From positions 1-64,000 of the forward strand of contig NZ_PKOZ01000005.1 of the NCBI RefSeq assembly GCF_002946355.1: 64,000 nt of DNA, read 5' to 3'. Below, one piece after another: positions 51,104 to 59,769 of the stretch; position 1 is the first letter of the stretch; each line of letters opens with the position of its first letter. The translations under genes and the position numbers were made by a program. This stretch comes from Pradoshia eiseniae. GTDB taxonomy: Bacteria; Bacillota; Bacilli; Bacillales; Pradoshiaceae. A model generated the notes under the pieces. It did not search any database. It had not been told where the DNA came from and saw only the letters and a program-made list of their open reading frames with translations.

Positions 51104-52270
51104 TTACGTCGTTTTCTTAATAAAGCGCTCGATACGAGTTACCGCCTCACGCAATTGATCCATGGATGTTGCATATGAACAGCGGATATGCCCCTCTCCG
51201 CCGAGTCCAAAAACATCACCCGGCACAACCGCTACCTTCTCCTCCAGCAAAAGCCTCTCGGCAAACTCCTCTGAAGTCATCCCCGTACTCTCAATGGATG
51301 GGAATGCATAGAAGGCTCCGCCAGGCTTATGACAAGTAAGCCCAATCTCATTGAAGGATTCAACCAGATAATTCCGTCTATGCAAATAGCTTCTTCGCAT
51401 GTCCTCCACATAATCAAAGCCATAGCGGAGCGCTTCAAGGGCTGCGTGCTGTGCTGCGGTTGGAGCACACATGATGGCGTATTGATGAATCTTCAGCATG
51501 GCTGCGCTGATTTCCTCATTCGCACAGACAAATCCTAGACGCCAGCCAGTCATGGCAAACCCTTTAGAGAAACCGGAAATAAGAATCGTCCGGTCTATCA
51601 TCCCTTCAATCGAGGCAAAGCTTGTATAATCATCATCATACACAAGTTCAGCATATATCTCGTCAGACAGGACAACTAAATCATGCTTAATAGCAATCTT
51701 GGCGAGCGCCTCCAGATCATCCTTGGAAAGCTGACTGCCAGTCGGGTTATTCGGCGAACAAATCATGATCGCCTTTGTATTTGGCGTGACAGCTGCCTCC
51801 AGCTGCTGCGGCAACAGTTTGAAATCCGATTCCTTCGTTGTCCCAACCGATACTGCTTTCCCGCCTGCCATCACCACGAGCGGTGCATAAGAGACAAAAC
51901 AAGGCTCCACAACAATCACTTCTTCACCAGGGTTCAAAATGGCCCTAAGAGCAATATCAATCGCTTGGCTCGCCCCGACTGTCACAATGATCTGTTTGTC
52001 AGGCGCATAATTAACATGGAAGCGCCTGCTCATATAGGAAGCAATCTCTTCCCTCAATTGTATCAATCCCGCATTAGCCGTATAAGAGGTGTAGCCTTCC
52101 TCAAGTGAATTGATGGCTGCTTCACGATAGCGCCACGGAGTGACAAAGTCAGGCTCCCCCACACCAAGAGAAACAACCCCTTCAACACCAGATGCCAAAT
52201 CAAAAAACTTACGAATGCCGGAAGGCTTCATGTTGCGCGCAGTGTCTGATACATAATTCGTTTTAATCAT
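51104..52270 (-). CDS. alaT: Aminotransferase AlaT (alanine family)
   Basis: A 388-residue class I PLP aminotransferase. Blocks seen are VVSLGVGEPDFVTP, YAPDKQIIVTVGASQAIDIAL, MICSPNNPTGSQLSKDDLE, the Schiff-base lysine in SGFSKGFAMTGWRLGFV, and the C-terminal arginine in HIRCSYATSMDQL. It matches the YugH/AlaT protein, which makes alanine from pyruvate in B. subtilis. Its start overlaps the alaR stop by four bases, so the two form an alaRT operon. Confidence 0.9.
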   Translation of the reverse strand: MIKTNYVSDTARNMKPSGIRKFFDLASGVEGVVSLGVGEPDFVTPWRYREAAINSLEEGYTSYTANAGLIQLREEIASYMSRRFHVNYAPDKQIIVTVGASQAIDIALRAILNPGEEVIVVEPCFVSYAPLVVMAGGKAVSVGTTKESDFKLLPQQLEAAVTPNTKAIMICSPNNPTGSQLSKDDLEALAKIAIKHDLVVLSDEIYAELVYDDDYTSFASIEGMIDRTILISGFSKGFAMTGWRLGFVCANEEISAAMLKIHQYAIMCAPTAAQHAALEALRYGFDYVEDMRRSYLHRRNYLVESFNEIGLTCHKPGGAFYAFPSIESTGMTSEEFAERLLLEEKVAVVPGDVFGLGGEGHIRCSYATSMDQLREAVTRIERFIKKTT

Positions 52271-52767
52271 GGTGATACCACTATCCTTTTATCTTCTTCC
52301 GGAGGGGAAAACACGGTTCCATCATGCTTATATTTCTTAAGGATAAAATGAGTAGTCGTCGAAATAACGGAATCAAGCGTTGACAGTTTATCTGACACAA
52401 ATCGGGCTACCTCATTCATGGACTTCCCTTCAATCACGACAGATAAATCATAGGCGCCTGACATTAAATAGACTGACGACACTTCCTCATAACGGTAAAT
52501 CCGTTTCGCCGTTTCATCAAATCCAACGCCTCTTTTCGGTGTTACCTTCACATCAATCATGGCTGTCACGCCCTCATGCTCCTCCACCTTTGACCAGTCC
52601 ACAAGGGCTGCATAACGGACAATTATATTGGAATCCTCCAGTTTCTTCAGTGTCACTTCCACATCCGAAACCGTGAGGCTTGTCATTTTCGCTATATCGT
52701 CAACAGAGATCCTCGCATTTTCTTCCACAATCTTCATAATTTCGATTTCTTTATCAGTAAGGTGCAT
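52267..52767 (-). CDS. alaR: Lrp/AsnC-family regulator AlaR
   Basis: A 166-residue Lrp-type regulator. The HTH is in residues about 5-55 (TDKEIEIMKIVEENARISVDDIA, then SLTVSDVEVTLKKLEDSNII). The C-terminal RAM domain has VDVKVTPKR-type strands and SGAYDLSVVIEGKSMNEVARF. The ATG at 52767 follows GGAGGTGGGG. The neighbouring alaT and the operator-like palindrome upstream make autoregulation and control of alaT likely, as in B. subtilis, where AlaR activates alaRT. Confidence 0.9.
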   Translation of the reverse strand: MHLTDKEIEIMKIVEENARISVDDIAKMTSLTVSDVEVTLKKLEDSNIIVRYAALVDWSKVEEHEGVTAMIDVKVTPKRGVGFDETAKRIYRYEEVSSVYLMSGAYDLSVVIEGKSMNEVARFVSDKLSTLDSVISTTTHFILKKYKHDGTVFSPPEEDKRIVVSP

Positions 52768-52800
52768 TGACCCCACCTCCATTTTCTAATTGACTGAAAA

Positions 52801-52828
52801 TTTAGTCTAAACTTTTTATATTATATCA
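52801..52828 (-). promoter_or_regulatory. alaRT promoter with palindrome
   Basis: On the minus strand an extended -10, TGATATAAT (52820-52828), with no clear -35. Just downstream lies the 11-bp palindrome TTTAGTCTAAA (52801-52811), flanked by a second GACT/AGTC repeat. The palindrome is a candidate AlaR site. Confidence 0.5.
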
Positions 52829-52962
52829 TTCATAGCATTAATTAGGTAAGAAATTCAATCAATATACTATATAGTCAGATTGTTAATTACAGGCAACATC
52901 TTTCAGGCTCTATATTTTAGTATGCTAAAATAGACAGATAGTAGATGGATGGAGGGAATAGT

Positions 52963-54126
52963 ATGGACAATTCGAATATAAATTTCATTGAACGAAGAGG
53001 AACTGGCTCACTGAAGTGGGACCACGCCGATGTCTTATTCAATGGAGAAGGTCTATTGCCGATGTGGGTAGCGGATATGGACCTTGGTGTACCCCATCAA
53101 GTTCAGGAAGCATTGATTGAACGAGTGAACCATCCCATATTTGGGTATGCCCGCCCGCATGATTCATTGTATGATGCCGTCATCAATTGGATGAAGGATA
53201 AGCATAATTGGACCATAAATAAGGATCAAGTCTTTTTCAGCTCTGGGGTGGTACCTTCTATTGCGGCAGCTATTAATGCATTCACAGAACCAGGAGATAA
53301 GGTCATGATTCAATCACCTGTCTATGCTCCCTTTTACAGCTGCATTAACGAGAACAACCGGACGCTGGTCGATAATCCGCTCATCATTAGGGATAACCGC
53401 CTCGAAATTAATTACGAAGACTTTGAGAATAAATTAAAAGATGGCGTCAAGCTCTTTATCCTATGCAGCCCTCATAATCCTGGCGGGATGGTTTGGAGCA
53501 AGGCTGATATTACCCGCATGGCTGAATTATGTAAAGAATATGATGTCCTAATCATCTCTGATGAAATCCATGCTGATTTAAATTTATATGGGAATGAGCA
53601 TACACCAATCGCGAAATTAAATCCGAACTCCATCACGCTTATGGCGCCAAGTAAAACGTTCAATATCGCAGGTCTGCAAGCATCGCTTGCCATCGCTGAA
53701 AATCCGGAAATCATGAAGAAACTGACCGGACAATTCCTAAAGCAAGGATTCTACGGCCTCAATGTTTTAGCCTACCCAGCGATGGAAGCCGCTTATACAT
53801 ATGGTGCCGATTGGCTTAAGGAGGCTGTTTCTGTCATCGAAGACAATGTCGAGCTTGTAACCAGCTTCATTAACGACAAACTGCCTGTCGTAAAGGTTAT
53901 CAAACCTGAGGCATCCTTCCTCGTTTGGATTGACTTGCGCGGACTCGACATTACCGATAGTGAAATAACCAAACGCCTCATCCAAAAGGGGAGGATTGCT
54001 CTTGAACCCGGGGCAAAATTCGGCAAAGCCGGCAGCGGATTTGTACGTATGAATATTGGCTGCAGTCCAGAGACAGTCAAGGAAGGACTTAACCGACTAT
54101 ACACTGCCTTTGATGATTTAATTTAA
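52963..54126 (+). CDS. patB: Cystathionine beta-lyase PatB (MalY-type)
   Basis: A 387-residue PLP C-S lyase of the MalY/PatB group: RRGTGSLKWDHADVLF and LLPMWVADMDLGVP at the N-terminus, then LCSPHNPGGMVWSKADI, EIHADLNLYGNEHTP and the Schiff-base lysine in LMAPSKTFNIAGLQ. PatB of B. subtilis cleaves cystathionine to homocysteine and has aminotransferase activity. The ATG at 52963 lies six bases behind GGAGGG. Divergent from alaR, as in B. subtilis. Confidence 0.92.
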   Translation: MDNSNINFIERRGTGSLKWDHADVLFNGEGLLPMWVADMDLGVPHQVQEALIERVNHPIFGYARPHDSLYDAVINWMKDKHNWTINKDQVFFSSGVVPSIAAAINAFTEPGDKVMIQSPVYAPFYSCINENNRTLVDNPLIIRDNRLEINYEDFENKLKDGVKLFILCSPHNPGGMVWSKADITRMAELCKEYDVLIISDEIHADLNLYGNEHTPIAKLNPNSITLMAPSKTFNIAGLQASLAIAENPEIMKKLTGQFLKQGFYGLNVLAYPAMEAAYTYGADWLKEAVSVIEDNVELVTSFINDKLPVVKVIKPEASFLVWIDLRGLDITDSEITKRLIQKGRIALEPGAKFGKAGSGFVRMNIGCSPETVKEGLNRLYTAFDDLI

Positions 54127-54139
54127 TAGCTTAATCTCC

Positions 54140-54172
54140 AGGATGAAGAGCCTGTATATTGCTTTTCATCCT
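54140..54172 (+). terminator. Terminator of patB
   Basis: AGGATGAA (54140-54147) pairs with TTCATCCT (54165-54172). Confidence 0.65.
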
Positions 54173-54365
54173 GTATTTATTAAAAAGCATTTTTTGAGCT
54201 GTTTTTTAGAGAAAACGAAGGGCAAGCGCCTAGATTAAAGAGCGATCCAACTACACTATAGGCGGTTCTTTATGGGGGTGGCCATTTTTTAGATGCGTGA
54301 CCTTCTGAGGAAGTGTTCCGTCAAACGAAAAGGCTGTCCCTTTTAGACCAGCCCCATCACTAAAA

Positions 54366-54390
54366 AAGCTGCACTCCCAGAGTGCAGCAA
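54366..54390 (-). terminator. Terminator of the 54395-54601 gene
   Basis: GCTGCACTC-CCA-GAGTGCAGC forms a tight hairpin, followed on the minus strand by a TTTTTT run. The stretch from 54173 to 54365 holds no gene I can support. Confidence 0.75.
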
Positions 54391-54394
54391 ATCT

Positions 54395-54601
54395 TTAGTC
54401 AATAATGTTTTTCTTTCTCAGCTGCTCCTCAAATTCCTTCGCCTTTTGTACTTCCTTGCGATTGTACACAATGATGAACCTCATCGCCAATACAGTGAAA
54501 ATAAGAAAAATCGCCATCGTCAGGCCAGCCGGAATATATTCACGCTTATCCTCAGGAAAATATAAAAATAAGCCCATGATAAAGAAGATGGATTGCGGCA
54601 T
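54395..54601 (-). CDS. Small membrane protein, unknown
   Basis: A 68-residue protein with two hydrophobic stretches (IFFIMGLFLYFPE and PAGLTMAIFLIFTVLAMRFIIVY) and a charged C-terminal tail (RKEVQKAKEFEEQLRKK). AAAGGGGGG lies eleven bases before the ATG and a terminator follows, so it is likely a real gene. I recognise no family. Confidence 0.65.
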   Translation of the reverse strand: MPQSIFFIMGLFLYFPEDKREYIPAGLTMAIFLIFTVLAMRFIIVYNRKEVQKAKEFEEQLRKKNIID

Positions 54602-54692
54602 AAAATCGAATACCCCCCTTTGCCCAAAGGAAACATTTGTATGTTACACCACATTATAACACTTGTTCATATCCAATTGGGCTCATTTTGCT

Positions 54693-54722
54693 AAAGAAAA
54701 GGAGCCTAACTGCTTAGGCTCC
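54693..54722 (-). terminator. Terminator of the liv operon
   Basis: GGAGCCTAA and TTAGGCTCC stem, with a T-rich tail on the minus strand. Confidence 0.85.
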
Positions 54723-54738
54723 TCATTGTCACACAGTC

Positions 54739-55905
54739 TTATTCTTTATATTCCTTGACTTCCCCGTCTTCTATAATCGTAAGCCTTCGATCAATTTCAA
54801 AAGAGCCTTCCTTTGTAATGCTTGGAATACTGTATACTTTCTTTTCATCTGGAATACTATCCAATCCATCCTGAACATGGCTTCTGATCTTCTCTACATC
54901 GTCCACCGTTCCCGCAGCCTCCATAGCCCCGACTAGGGCGTATAAAGCGATATAGTCGAGACCAGACTCGGAGCTTGGGTCCACACCGTCATATTTATCA
55001 CGATATTTTTCCAAAAATCCATCTGTCCCTGGGAAGTCAGAATAGATTAATGGTGTCACCCCAATAGAATTGTTGAACGTATCATAGCTTCCGGTGATGG
55101 TCTTCATTTGATCAAACTTCGCCTGGTCCATGACAATAAATCCGCCCTTAAAGCCAAGCTCTCGTGCTTGTTTGGCCACCTTTGCCGTTGCTTCTGAAGC
55201 TCCCCCGATAAACATCACATCCGGTTTCTTCTTAAGGGCATTTGTGATAATCGTAAAGAAGTCTGTATCTTTCGCAAAGTCAATCGCTGAATGATAAACG
55301 ACTTCTCCTCCTTGCTTTTCCCATTCAGGCTGAAGGCTTTCTGCCCAGTCCTTCCCATATTCTGTTGCAGGCGGCAGCATAGCTAATTTCTTGCCTGATG
55401 TTTCTATCGAATAGGTCGTGAAAGGCTCAATATATCCGCTGTATTGCGGAGCAACCTGTACGGTCAGTTCATTCCCTGATTCAACGACACCTGGTTCGCT
55501 TGTATAGGCTCCGATAATAAATTTGTCACGCTCATTGAATACCTGCAAGGCCTGCACTCCCCCGCTATGCGGCGTGAAAATAATCGGGGCCTTATCCTCC
55601 TGCACAAGGCGTTTTGCATTGGCAGCTGCTTCATTAGGCAAATATTTATCATCAAGGGCTTTGATTTCCAGCTTATATGTTTTTCCATCTGCCTCAAAGC
55701 CGCCAGCCTCATTAATCTCCTCCGCAGCCATCTCAAGACCCTGTAATGTCCGCTCACCATAATAGGCTGCCGCTCCGCTCAATGGACCCGTGAATCCAAT
55801 TGTAACGGTGTCCCCATTGCTCCCGCCAGCCGTATTATTGGATGAACAGCCTATCAAGCCCAGTAACAGTACTCCCAGCAAAGAAAACATCATAATTTTT
55901 TTCAT
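54739..55905 (-). CDS. Liv-type ABC transporter substrate-binding lipoprotein
   Basis: A 388-residue type I periplasmic-binding protein. The lipobox is LIGC near residue 20, followed by a short linker with SSNNTAGGS. The domain starts TVTIGFTGPLSGAAAYYG, then LQGLEMAAEEINEAGG and APIIFTPHSGGVQAL; the second lobe has KPDVMFIGGASEATAKV. It resembles the LivJ/urea/amide class, whose members also bind aromatic and other acids. It is the last gene of the transport set, after LivF. Because upstream genes of the same operon encode acyl-CoA metabolism, the ligand may be a carboxylic acid. Confidence 0.9.
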   Translation of the reverse strand: MKKIMMFSLLGVLLLGLIGCSSNNTAGGSNGDTVTIGFTGPLSGAAAYYGERTLQGLEMAAEEINEAGGFEADGKTYKLEIKALDDKYLPNEAAANAKRLVQEDKAPIIFTPHSGGVQALQVFNERDKFIIGAYTSEPGVVESGNELTVQVAPQYSGYIEPFTTYSIETSGKKLAMLPPATEYGKDWAESLQPEWEKQGGEVVYHSAIDFAKDTDFFTIITNALKKKPDVMFIGGASEATAKVAKQARELGFKGGFIVMDQAKFDQMKTITGSYDTFNNSIGVTPLIYSDFPGTDGFLEKYRDKYDGVDPSSESGLDYIALYALVGAMEAAGTVDDVEKIRSHVQDGLDSIPDEKKVYSIPSITKEGSFEIDRRLTIIEDGEVKEYKE

Positions 55906-55934
55906 GGCTATACCCCTCTCGAATTGGATTCATT

Positions 55935-56642
55935 TTAAGCTCCAATGTACGCTTTCTTAACCTTCTCGTTGGACATTAACTCTTCCGATGTTCCTGATAA
56001 AACGATGGAACCGCTTTCAAATACATAGCCTTTATCGGCAATTTTCAAAGCGGCATTTGCATTTTGCTCAGCCAGAAGAATGGTTGTGCCTTCCTTATTG
56101 ATGGTTTCTATGATGTTAAACATCTGCTCAACAATCAGAGGAGCCAAGCCAATGGATGGCTCATCAAGCATCATTAACTTGGGCTTAGCCATAAGCGCCC
56201 GGCCAATGGCAAGCATTTGCTGCTGCCCCCCGCTCAGACTGCCTGCCGCGTGAGTATCTTTATCTTTCAAAATCGGAAATAATTCATATACATGATTCAT
56301 TGTTTCTTTGATTTGCTCTTTCTTTCGTTTATGGACAAAAGCGCCAAGCTGAAGGTTTTCATGAACAGTCATTTGCGGAAACAACTTCCGTCCTTCCGCG
56401 CATTGAACAATTCCCTTTTGAACAATCCGGTCTGCACTCAATGAGTGGATCGGTTCATCAAAGAAACTGATGGAGCCCGAGGCAACTCTTTGAAGCCCGC
56501 TGATTGCACGGAATAGCGTGCTCTTGCCAGCTCCGTTTGCTCCTAGAAGCACAATGATTTCACCGCTCTCAACCTCTATCGTCGCATCTTTGACCGCCGT
56601 ATAATGGCCATACTTAACATGAACCTCTTTCAATTTAAGCAA
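55935..56642 (-). CDS. Liv-type ABC transporter ATPase (LivF)
   Basis: A 235-residue ABC ATPase with Walker A GANGAGKST, signature LSGGQQQMLAIGRAL and Walker B KLMMLDEPSIGLAP. The LivF length (~235) and the sequence around ENLQLGAFVHKRKK distinguish it from LivG. It overlaps the end of LivG by eight bases. Confidence 0.94.
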   Translation of the reverse strand: MLKLKEVHVKYGHYTAVKDATIEVESGEIIVLLGANGAGKSTLFRAISGLQRVASGSISFFDEPIHSLSADRIVQKGIVQCAEGRKLFPQMTVHENLQLGAFVHKRKKEQIKETMNHVYELFPILKDKDTHAAGSLSGGQQQMLAIGRALMAKPKLMMLDEPSIGLAPLIVEQMFNIIETINKEGTTILLAEQNANAALKIADKGYVFESGSIVLSGTSEELMSNEKVKKAYIGA

Positions 56643-57399
56643 TGGCCTCGCCTCCTAAATAGGCTCTGATAACTTCCTCGTTATTTTGAATTTCTTCAGG
56701 TGTCCCTTCCGCTATTTTCTCTCCATGGTTTAACACCATGATTTTATCTGCAAGCTTCATAATCATTTGCATTTTATGCTCAATTAGGCAGATCGTAATG
56801 CCTGTCGATGATATGCGCTTAATTAGATCAGTCAACCCTTCCGTCTCATCAGGATTAATACCTGCGGCAGGCTCATCAAGAAATAGAACGGAAGGGTCAG
56901 TCGCCAAGGCAAGCGCAAAGGCGGTGCGTTTCTTCTCTTCCTGTGAGATATTGGCGGTAATTCGATCAGCTAAATGGGATAAGCCTGTGAATTCCAGCAC
57001 CTCCAGCGCCTTTTCCTTGCATTTTTCTTCCTCCCGCTTCAATCGCCGTGTTCGAAAAACGGCATCCACAAGAGTCGATTTCGTCCTAAGACGATGCCCA
57101 ACCATGACATTATCAAAAACGGTGGACTGCTCGAACAAGTGCGTCGTTTGGAAGGTTCTTGCAAAGCCTAGATCGGCAATTTTATGGGACGGCATTCCAG
57201 TTATGTCTAGTCCCCGGTAAAATATCTGCCCCTCGGTTGGCGGATGAAAGCCGCTAATCAAATTGAAAAATGTGGACTTCCCCGCACCATTTGGACCGAT
57301 AATGGCATTGACCTTATTTTCTTCAACAGAGAAATCAACATGATTTACGGCAGTCAAGCCGCCGAAGCGCTTCGTTAATCCTGTAATCTCCAAAAACAT
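56635..57399 (-). CDS. Liv-type ABC transporter ATPase (LivG)
   Basis: A 254-residue ABC ATPase with Walker A GPNGAGKST, Walker B SVLFLDEPAAGINPDET, and the LivG-typical insert and C-terminal IAEGTPEEIQNNEEVIRAYLG. The signature motif is altered: ISQEEKKRTAFALAL stands where LSGGQ-R is expected, so the pattern SGG is replaced by SQE. The ATG at 57399 follows TTTAGGAGGG. LivG works as a heterodimer with LivF on the LivH-LivM channel. Confidence 0.9.
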   Translation of the reverse strand: MFLEITGLTKRFGGLTAVNHVDFSVEENKVNAIIGPNGAGKSTFFNLISGFHPPTEGQIFYRGLDITGMPSHKIADLGFARTFQTTHLFEQSTVFDNVMVGHRLRTKSTLVDAVFRTRRLKREEEKCKEKALEVLEFTGLSHLADRITANISQEEKKRTAFALALATDPSVLFLDEPAAGINPDETEGLTDLIKRISSTGITICLIEHKMQMIMKLADKIMVLNHGEKIAEGTPEEIQNNEEVIRAYLGGEAIA

Positions 57400-57409
57400 A
57401 CCATCCCTC

Positions 57410-58414
57410 CTAAATTTTCGTTTCCGCTTCCCGGCCTTGAACTTGGGCATTCTCCTTCTGGATGGCTTTCTCTTTTTGCTTTTGGCGCCATTGAATGAAG
57501 GAACCGGCAATCCCCTTTGGATAAAAGATAATAAGGAAGGTCAGCAGCGGACCAAAAATAAGCATCCTGTAATCCTGCAAGAATTGCAGGTTCTGAGATA
57601 CCCAGACAACGAGAATGGTCCCTATAACCGGACCTGACAATGTACCAATACCTCCAACAAGCAAGTAGATTAGCATATCGAAAATAATGTTGGTATAGCC
57701 TATATCCGGACCAATAAAGCGGATAAGCGAAGCATATAACGCACCAGCTACACCGGCATATGCTGTTGATAAGACGAAGGCTGCCAGTTTATTCTTCATT
57801 GTAGAAATCCCAATCGATGCCGCTAAATCTTCACTGTTTCGAATCGCTTTATAGGTACGGCCTGACAACGAGTGGACAATCCTGTACATTGCTATAATCC
57901 CAATAATTAAGAAAAAGAGGACTAAATAATACATAGGGATTGCCTCATCAAAAGAAATCGACCCGATTGGCGGAGGCGCCGGAATGCCAATAAATCCGCG
58001 TACTCCCCCCGTTAATTCCTCCCATTTATAGATCACCAAGTAAATGATATAGCCAACACATAAGGTATATATCGCAAAGTAATGCTCCTTTGTCCGCAAA
58101 GCTATCAAGCCAATAAAGAAGCCAATGATGGAGGTAATGAAAATCGATAGAAGGAAGGCGAGCCAATAATTCATTTCTGCCTTGACGGTCAACAGGCTGA
58201 TTGCATACGCGCCTATCGCAAAGAATCCAGCATGAGCGAGCGATAGATAACCAGTATAGCCTGCAATTAGATTGAGTCCATATACAGCAATAATCCAAAT
58301 GAACGCGAGTGTCATAATATGCAGATAATATTCATTCTGAATGACTAGAGGAAAGAGAAGGGAAAGCAAAAGGATGGCCGGCAGAAGAATTTTCTTTATA
58401 TTCGCCCCATTCAC
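57410..58414 (-). CDS. Liv-type ABC transporter permease (LivM)
   Basis: A 334-residue permease with about nine helices. LivM features are IIAVYGLNLIAGYTGYLSLAHAGFFAIGAYA, the VRGFIGIPAPPPIG loop, and the coupling segment SGRTYKAIRNSEDLAASIGI. It pairs with LivH. One base overlaps the LivH stop; the C-terminal tail is lysine/glutamate-rich. Confidence 0.94.
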   Translation of the reverse strand: MNGANIKKILLPAILLLSLLFPLVIQNEYYLHIMTLAFIWIIAVYGLNLIAGYTGYLSLAHAGFFAIGAYAISLLTVKAEMNYWLAFLLSIFITSIIGFFIGLIALRTKEHYFAIYTLCVGYIIYLVIYKWEELTGGVRGFIGIPAPPPIGSISFDEAIPMYYLVLFFLIIGIIAMYRIVHSLSGRTYKAIRNSEDLAASIGISTMKNKLAAFVLSTAYAGVAGALYASLIRFIGPDIGYTNIIFDMLIYLLVGGIGTLSGPVIGTILVVWVSQNLQFLQDYRMLIFGPLLTFLIIFYPKGIAGSFIQWRQKQKEKAIQKENAQVQGREAETKI

Positions 58415-59280
58415 TAGCTATGTCCCTCCTTCACAAATAATCCTTGCGGCTTAATGGATAGAATCAGCACAAGCAGGACAAAGGCAATCAGGTCCTTATA
58501 ATCATTGGATATATAGGCGGCACCAAGGCTCTCAGTAAACCCAAGGATATAACCTCCCATAATGGCCCCTGGAATGCTGCCCATACCGCCTAAAATAATA
58601 ATGACAAAGGCTTTTAGAATAACGAGATGCCCCATCCCTGGCGAGACAAGATTAATCGGTGCAGCCAAGGAGGCTGCAATCGCCGCAAGGGCACCGGAAA
58701 TCAAGAAGGTAAGCATGGCGACCTTATTCGCATTAATGCCGACTAAGAATGCCCCATCCCGATTTTGAGCCATCGCAATGATCGACGAACCAGTCATCGT
58801 TTTTCTCAAAAATAAATGCAGCCCAATCATAATCACAATGGCAGCCGCTACAATCAAGAGGCGCTGGAGCGTAATGGTCAGACCACCTATTTCTATTACT
58901 TGCCCATATGGGGTTGGCATTGTTTTATACTCCGCTCCCCAAATGAATTGAGCTAAGGCTTCCAAAAAAAGCAGTATTCCTATCGCCGCAATCTTATCCT
59001 GCAATGGTGGTGCATCCTTAAGCGGATGAAAAATCAGCCGTTCCATCAAGACGGCTATCAATCCGACAGCTAACATCGAAAGGAGAATCGCCACCCAATA
59101 ATGCAAGCCCAAGCTTGTCATCATCGTTAACGTCACATACCCGCCAAGCATGTATAGAGCTCCATGTGCGAAATTAGGAATATGCAAGATTCCAAATACA
59201 AGAGTGAGCCCCAATGCAACAAGGCTATAAACGCTGCCGACCGTCAATCCATTGAAAAGCTGCTGCAAAAGCGTCTCCAT
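58414..59280 (-). CDS. Liv-type ABC transporter permease (LivH)
   Basis: A 288-residue permease starting METLLQQLFNGLTVGSVYSL. Family segments are LVFGILHIPNFAHGALYMLGGY, AMAQNRDGAFLVGINANKV and MGSIPGAIMGGYILGFTES. First of the transporter genes, 62 bp after the thioesterase gene in the same direction. Confidence 0.94.
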   Translation of the reverse strand: METLLQQLFNGLTVGSVYSLVALGLTLVFGILHIPNFAHGALYMLGGYVTLTMMTSLGLHYWVAILLSMLAVGLIAVLMERLIFHPLKDAPPLQDKIAAIGILLFLEALAQFIWGAEYKTMPTPYGQVIEIGGLTITLQRLLIVAAAIVIMIGLHLFLRKTMTGSSIIAMAQNRDGAFLVGINANKVAMLTFLISGALAAIAASLAAPINLVSPGMGHLVILKAFVIIILGGMGSIPGAIMGGYILGFTESLGAAYISNDYKDLIAFVLLVLILSIKPQGLFVKEGHS

Positions 59281-59342
59281 TTAATCCCTCCTTATCTATC
59301 TGGGAGAAGCGAAGAGGGAGAACCCTCCTCAAATCCCCTACC

Positions 59343-59741
59343 TTATGTTTTCATGTAAGCCCTCAGGCTGTCGGGAATCAGGACTGTTTGCTGTTTTTGA
59401 AAATTAAAGCAAACAATTACAGCCTTCCCTCTTGCGATAACATCTCCCGATTGAGTATTAGAGATGGTATGGGCAAGATGAAAGCTCTTGGTCCCCACTT
59501 GCGTAATGGAGGTTGCCACTGACAATTGTTCCTTCACTCGCTCACAGCGGTCATACTCACATTGAGCAGACGCAACGATGAAGCTTACTTCTTCTTGATT
59601 GATATACCTTTGAAGGCTGTCAAAAAATTTGGTACGCGCTTCCTCCATATACGAGAAATAACTGATGGTGCTAATATAGCCTGATGCATCTGAATCATTG
59701 AATCGCGCATAAATAACTGCCTCAGGTATATGCAAAGCCAT
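59343..59741 (-). CDS. Acyl-CoA thioesterase (4HBT hot-dog fold)
   Basis: A 132-residue hot-dog thioesterase. The N-terminal motif VIYARFNDSDASGYISTISYFSYMEEARTKFF has the aspartate typical of the YbgC/FadM type, and FHLAHTISNTQSGDVIARGKAVIVCFN is the second half. It hydrolyses acyl-CoA to acid and CoA, and may relieve CoA trapping in the pathway encoded by its neighbours. The ATG at 59741 follows AAGGGTG; a GTG three codons earlier is possible. Confidence 0.88.
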   Translation of the reverse strand: MALHIPEAVIYARFNDSDASGYISTISYFSYMEEARTKFFDSLQRYINQEEVSFIVASAQCEYDRCERVKEQLSVATSITQVGTKSFHLAHTISNTQSGDVIARGKAVIVCFNFQKQQTVLIPDSLRAYMKT

Positions 59742-59769
59742 GTACTTCACCCTTCTTTCATTATGTTCA

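Noticed and set aside
54180-54345. Possible remnant gene or IS end between patB and the 54395-54601 gene
   Set aside because: No frame gives a recognisable protein and no inverted-repeat ends or target duplication were found.
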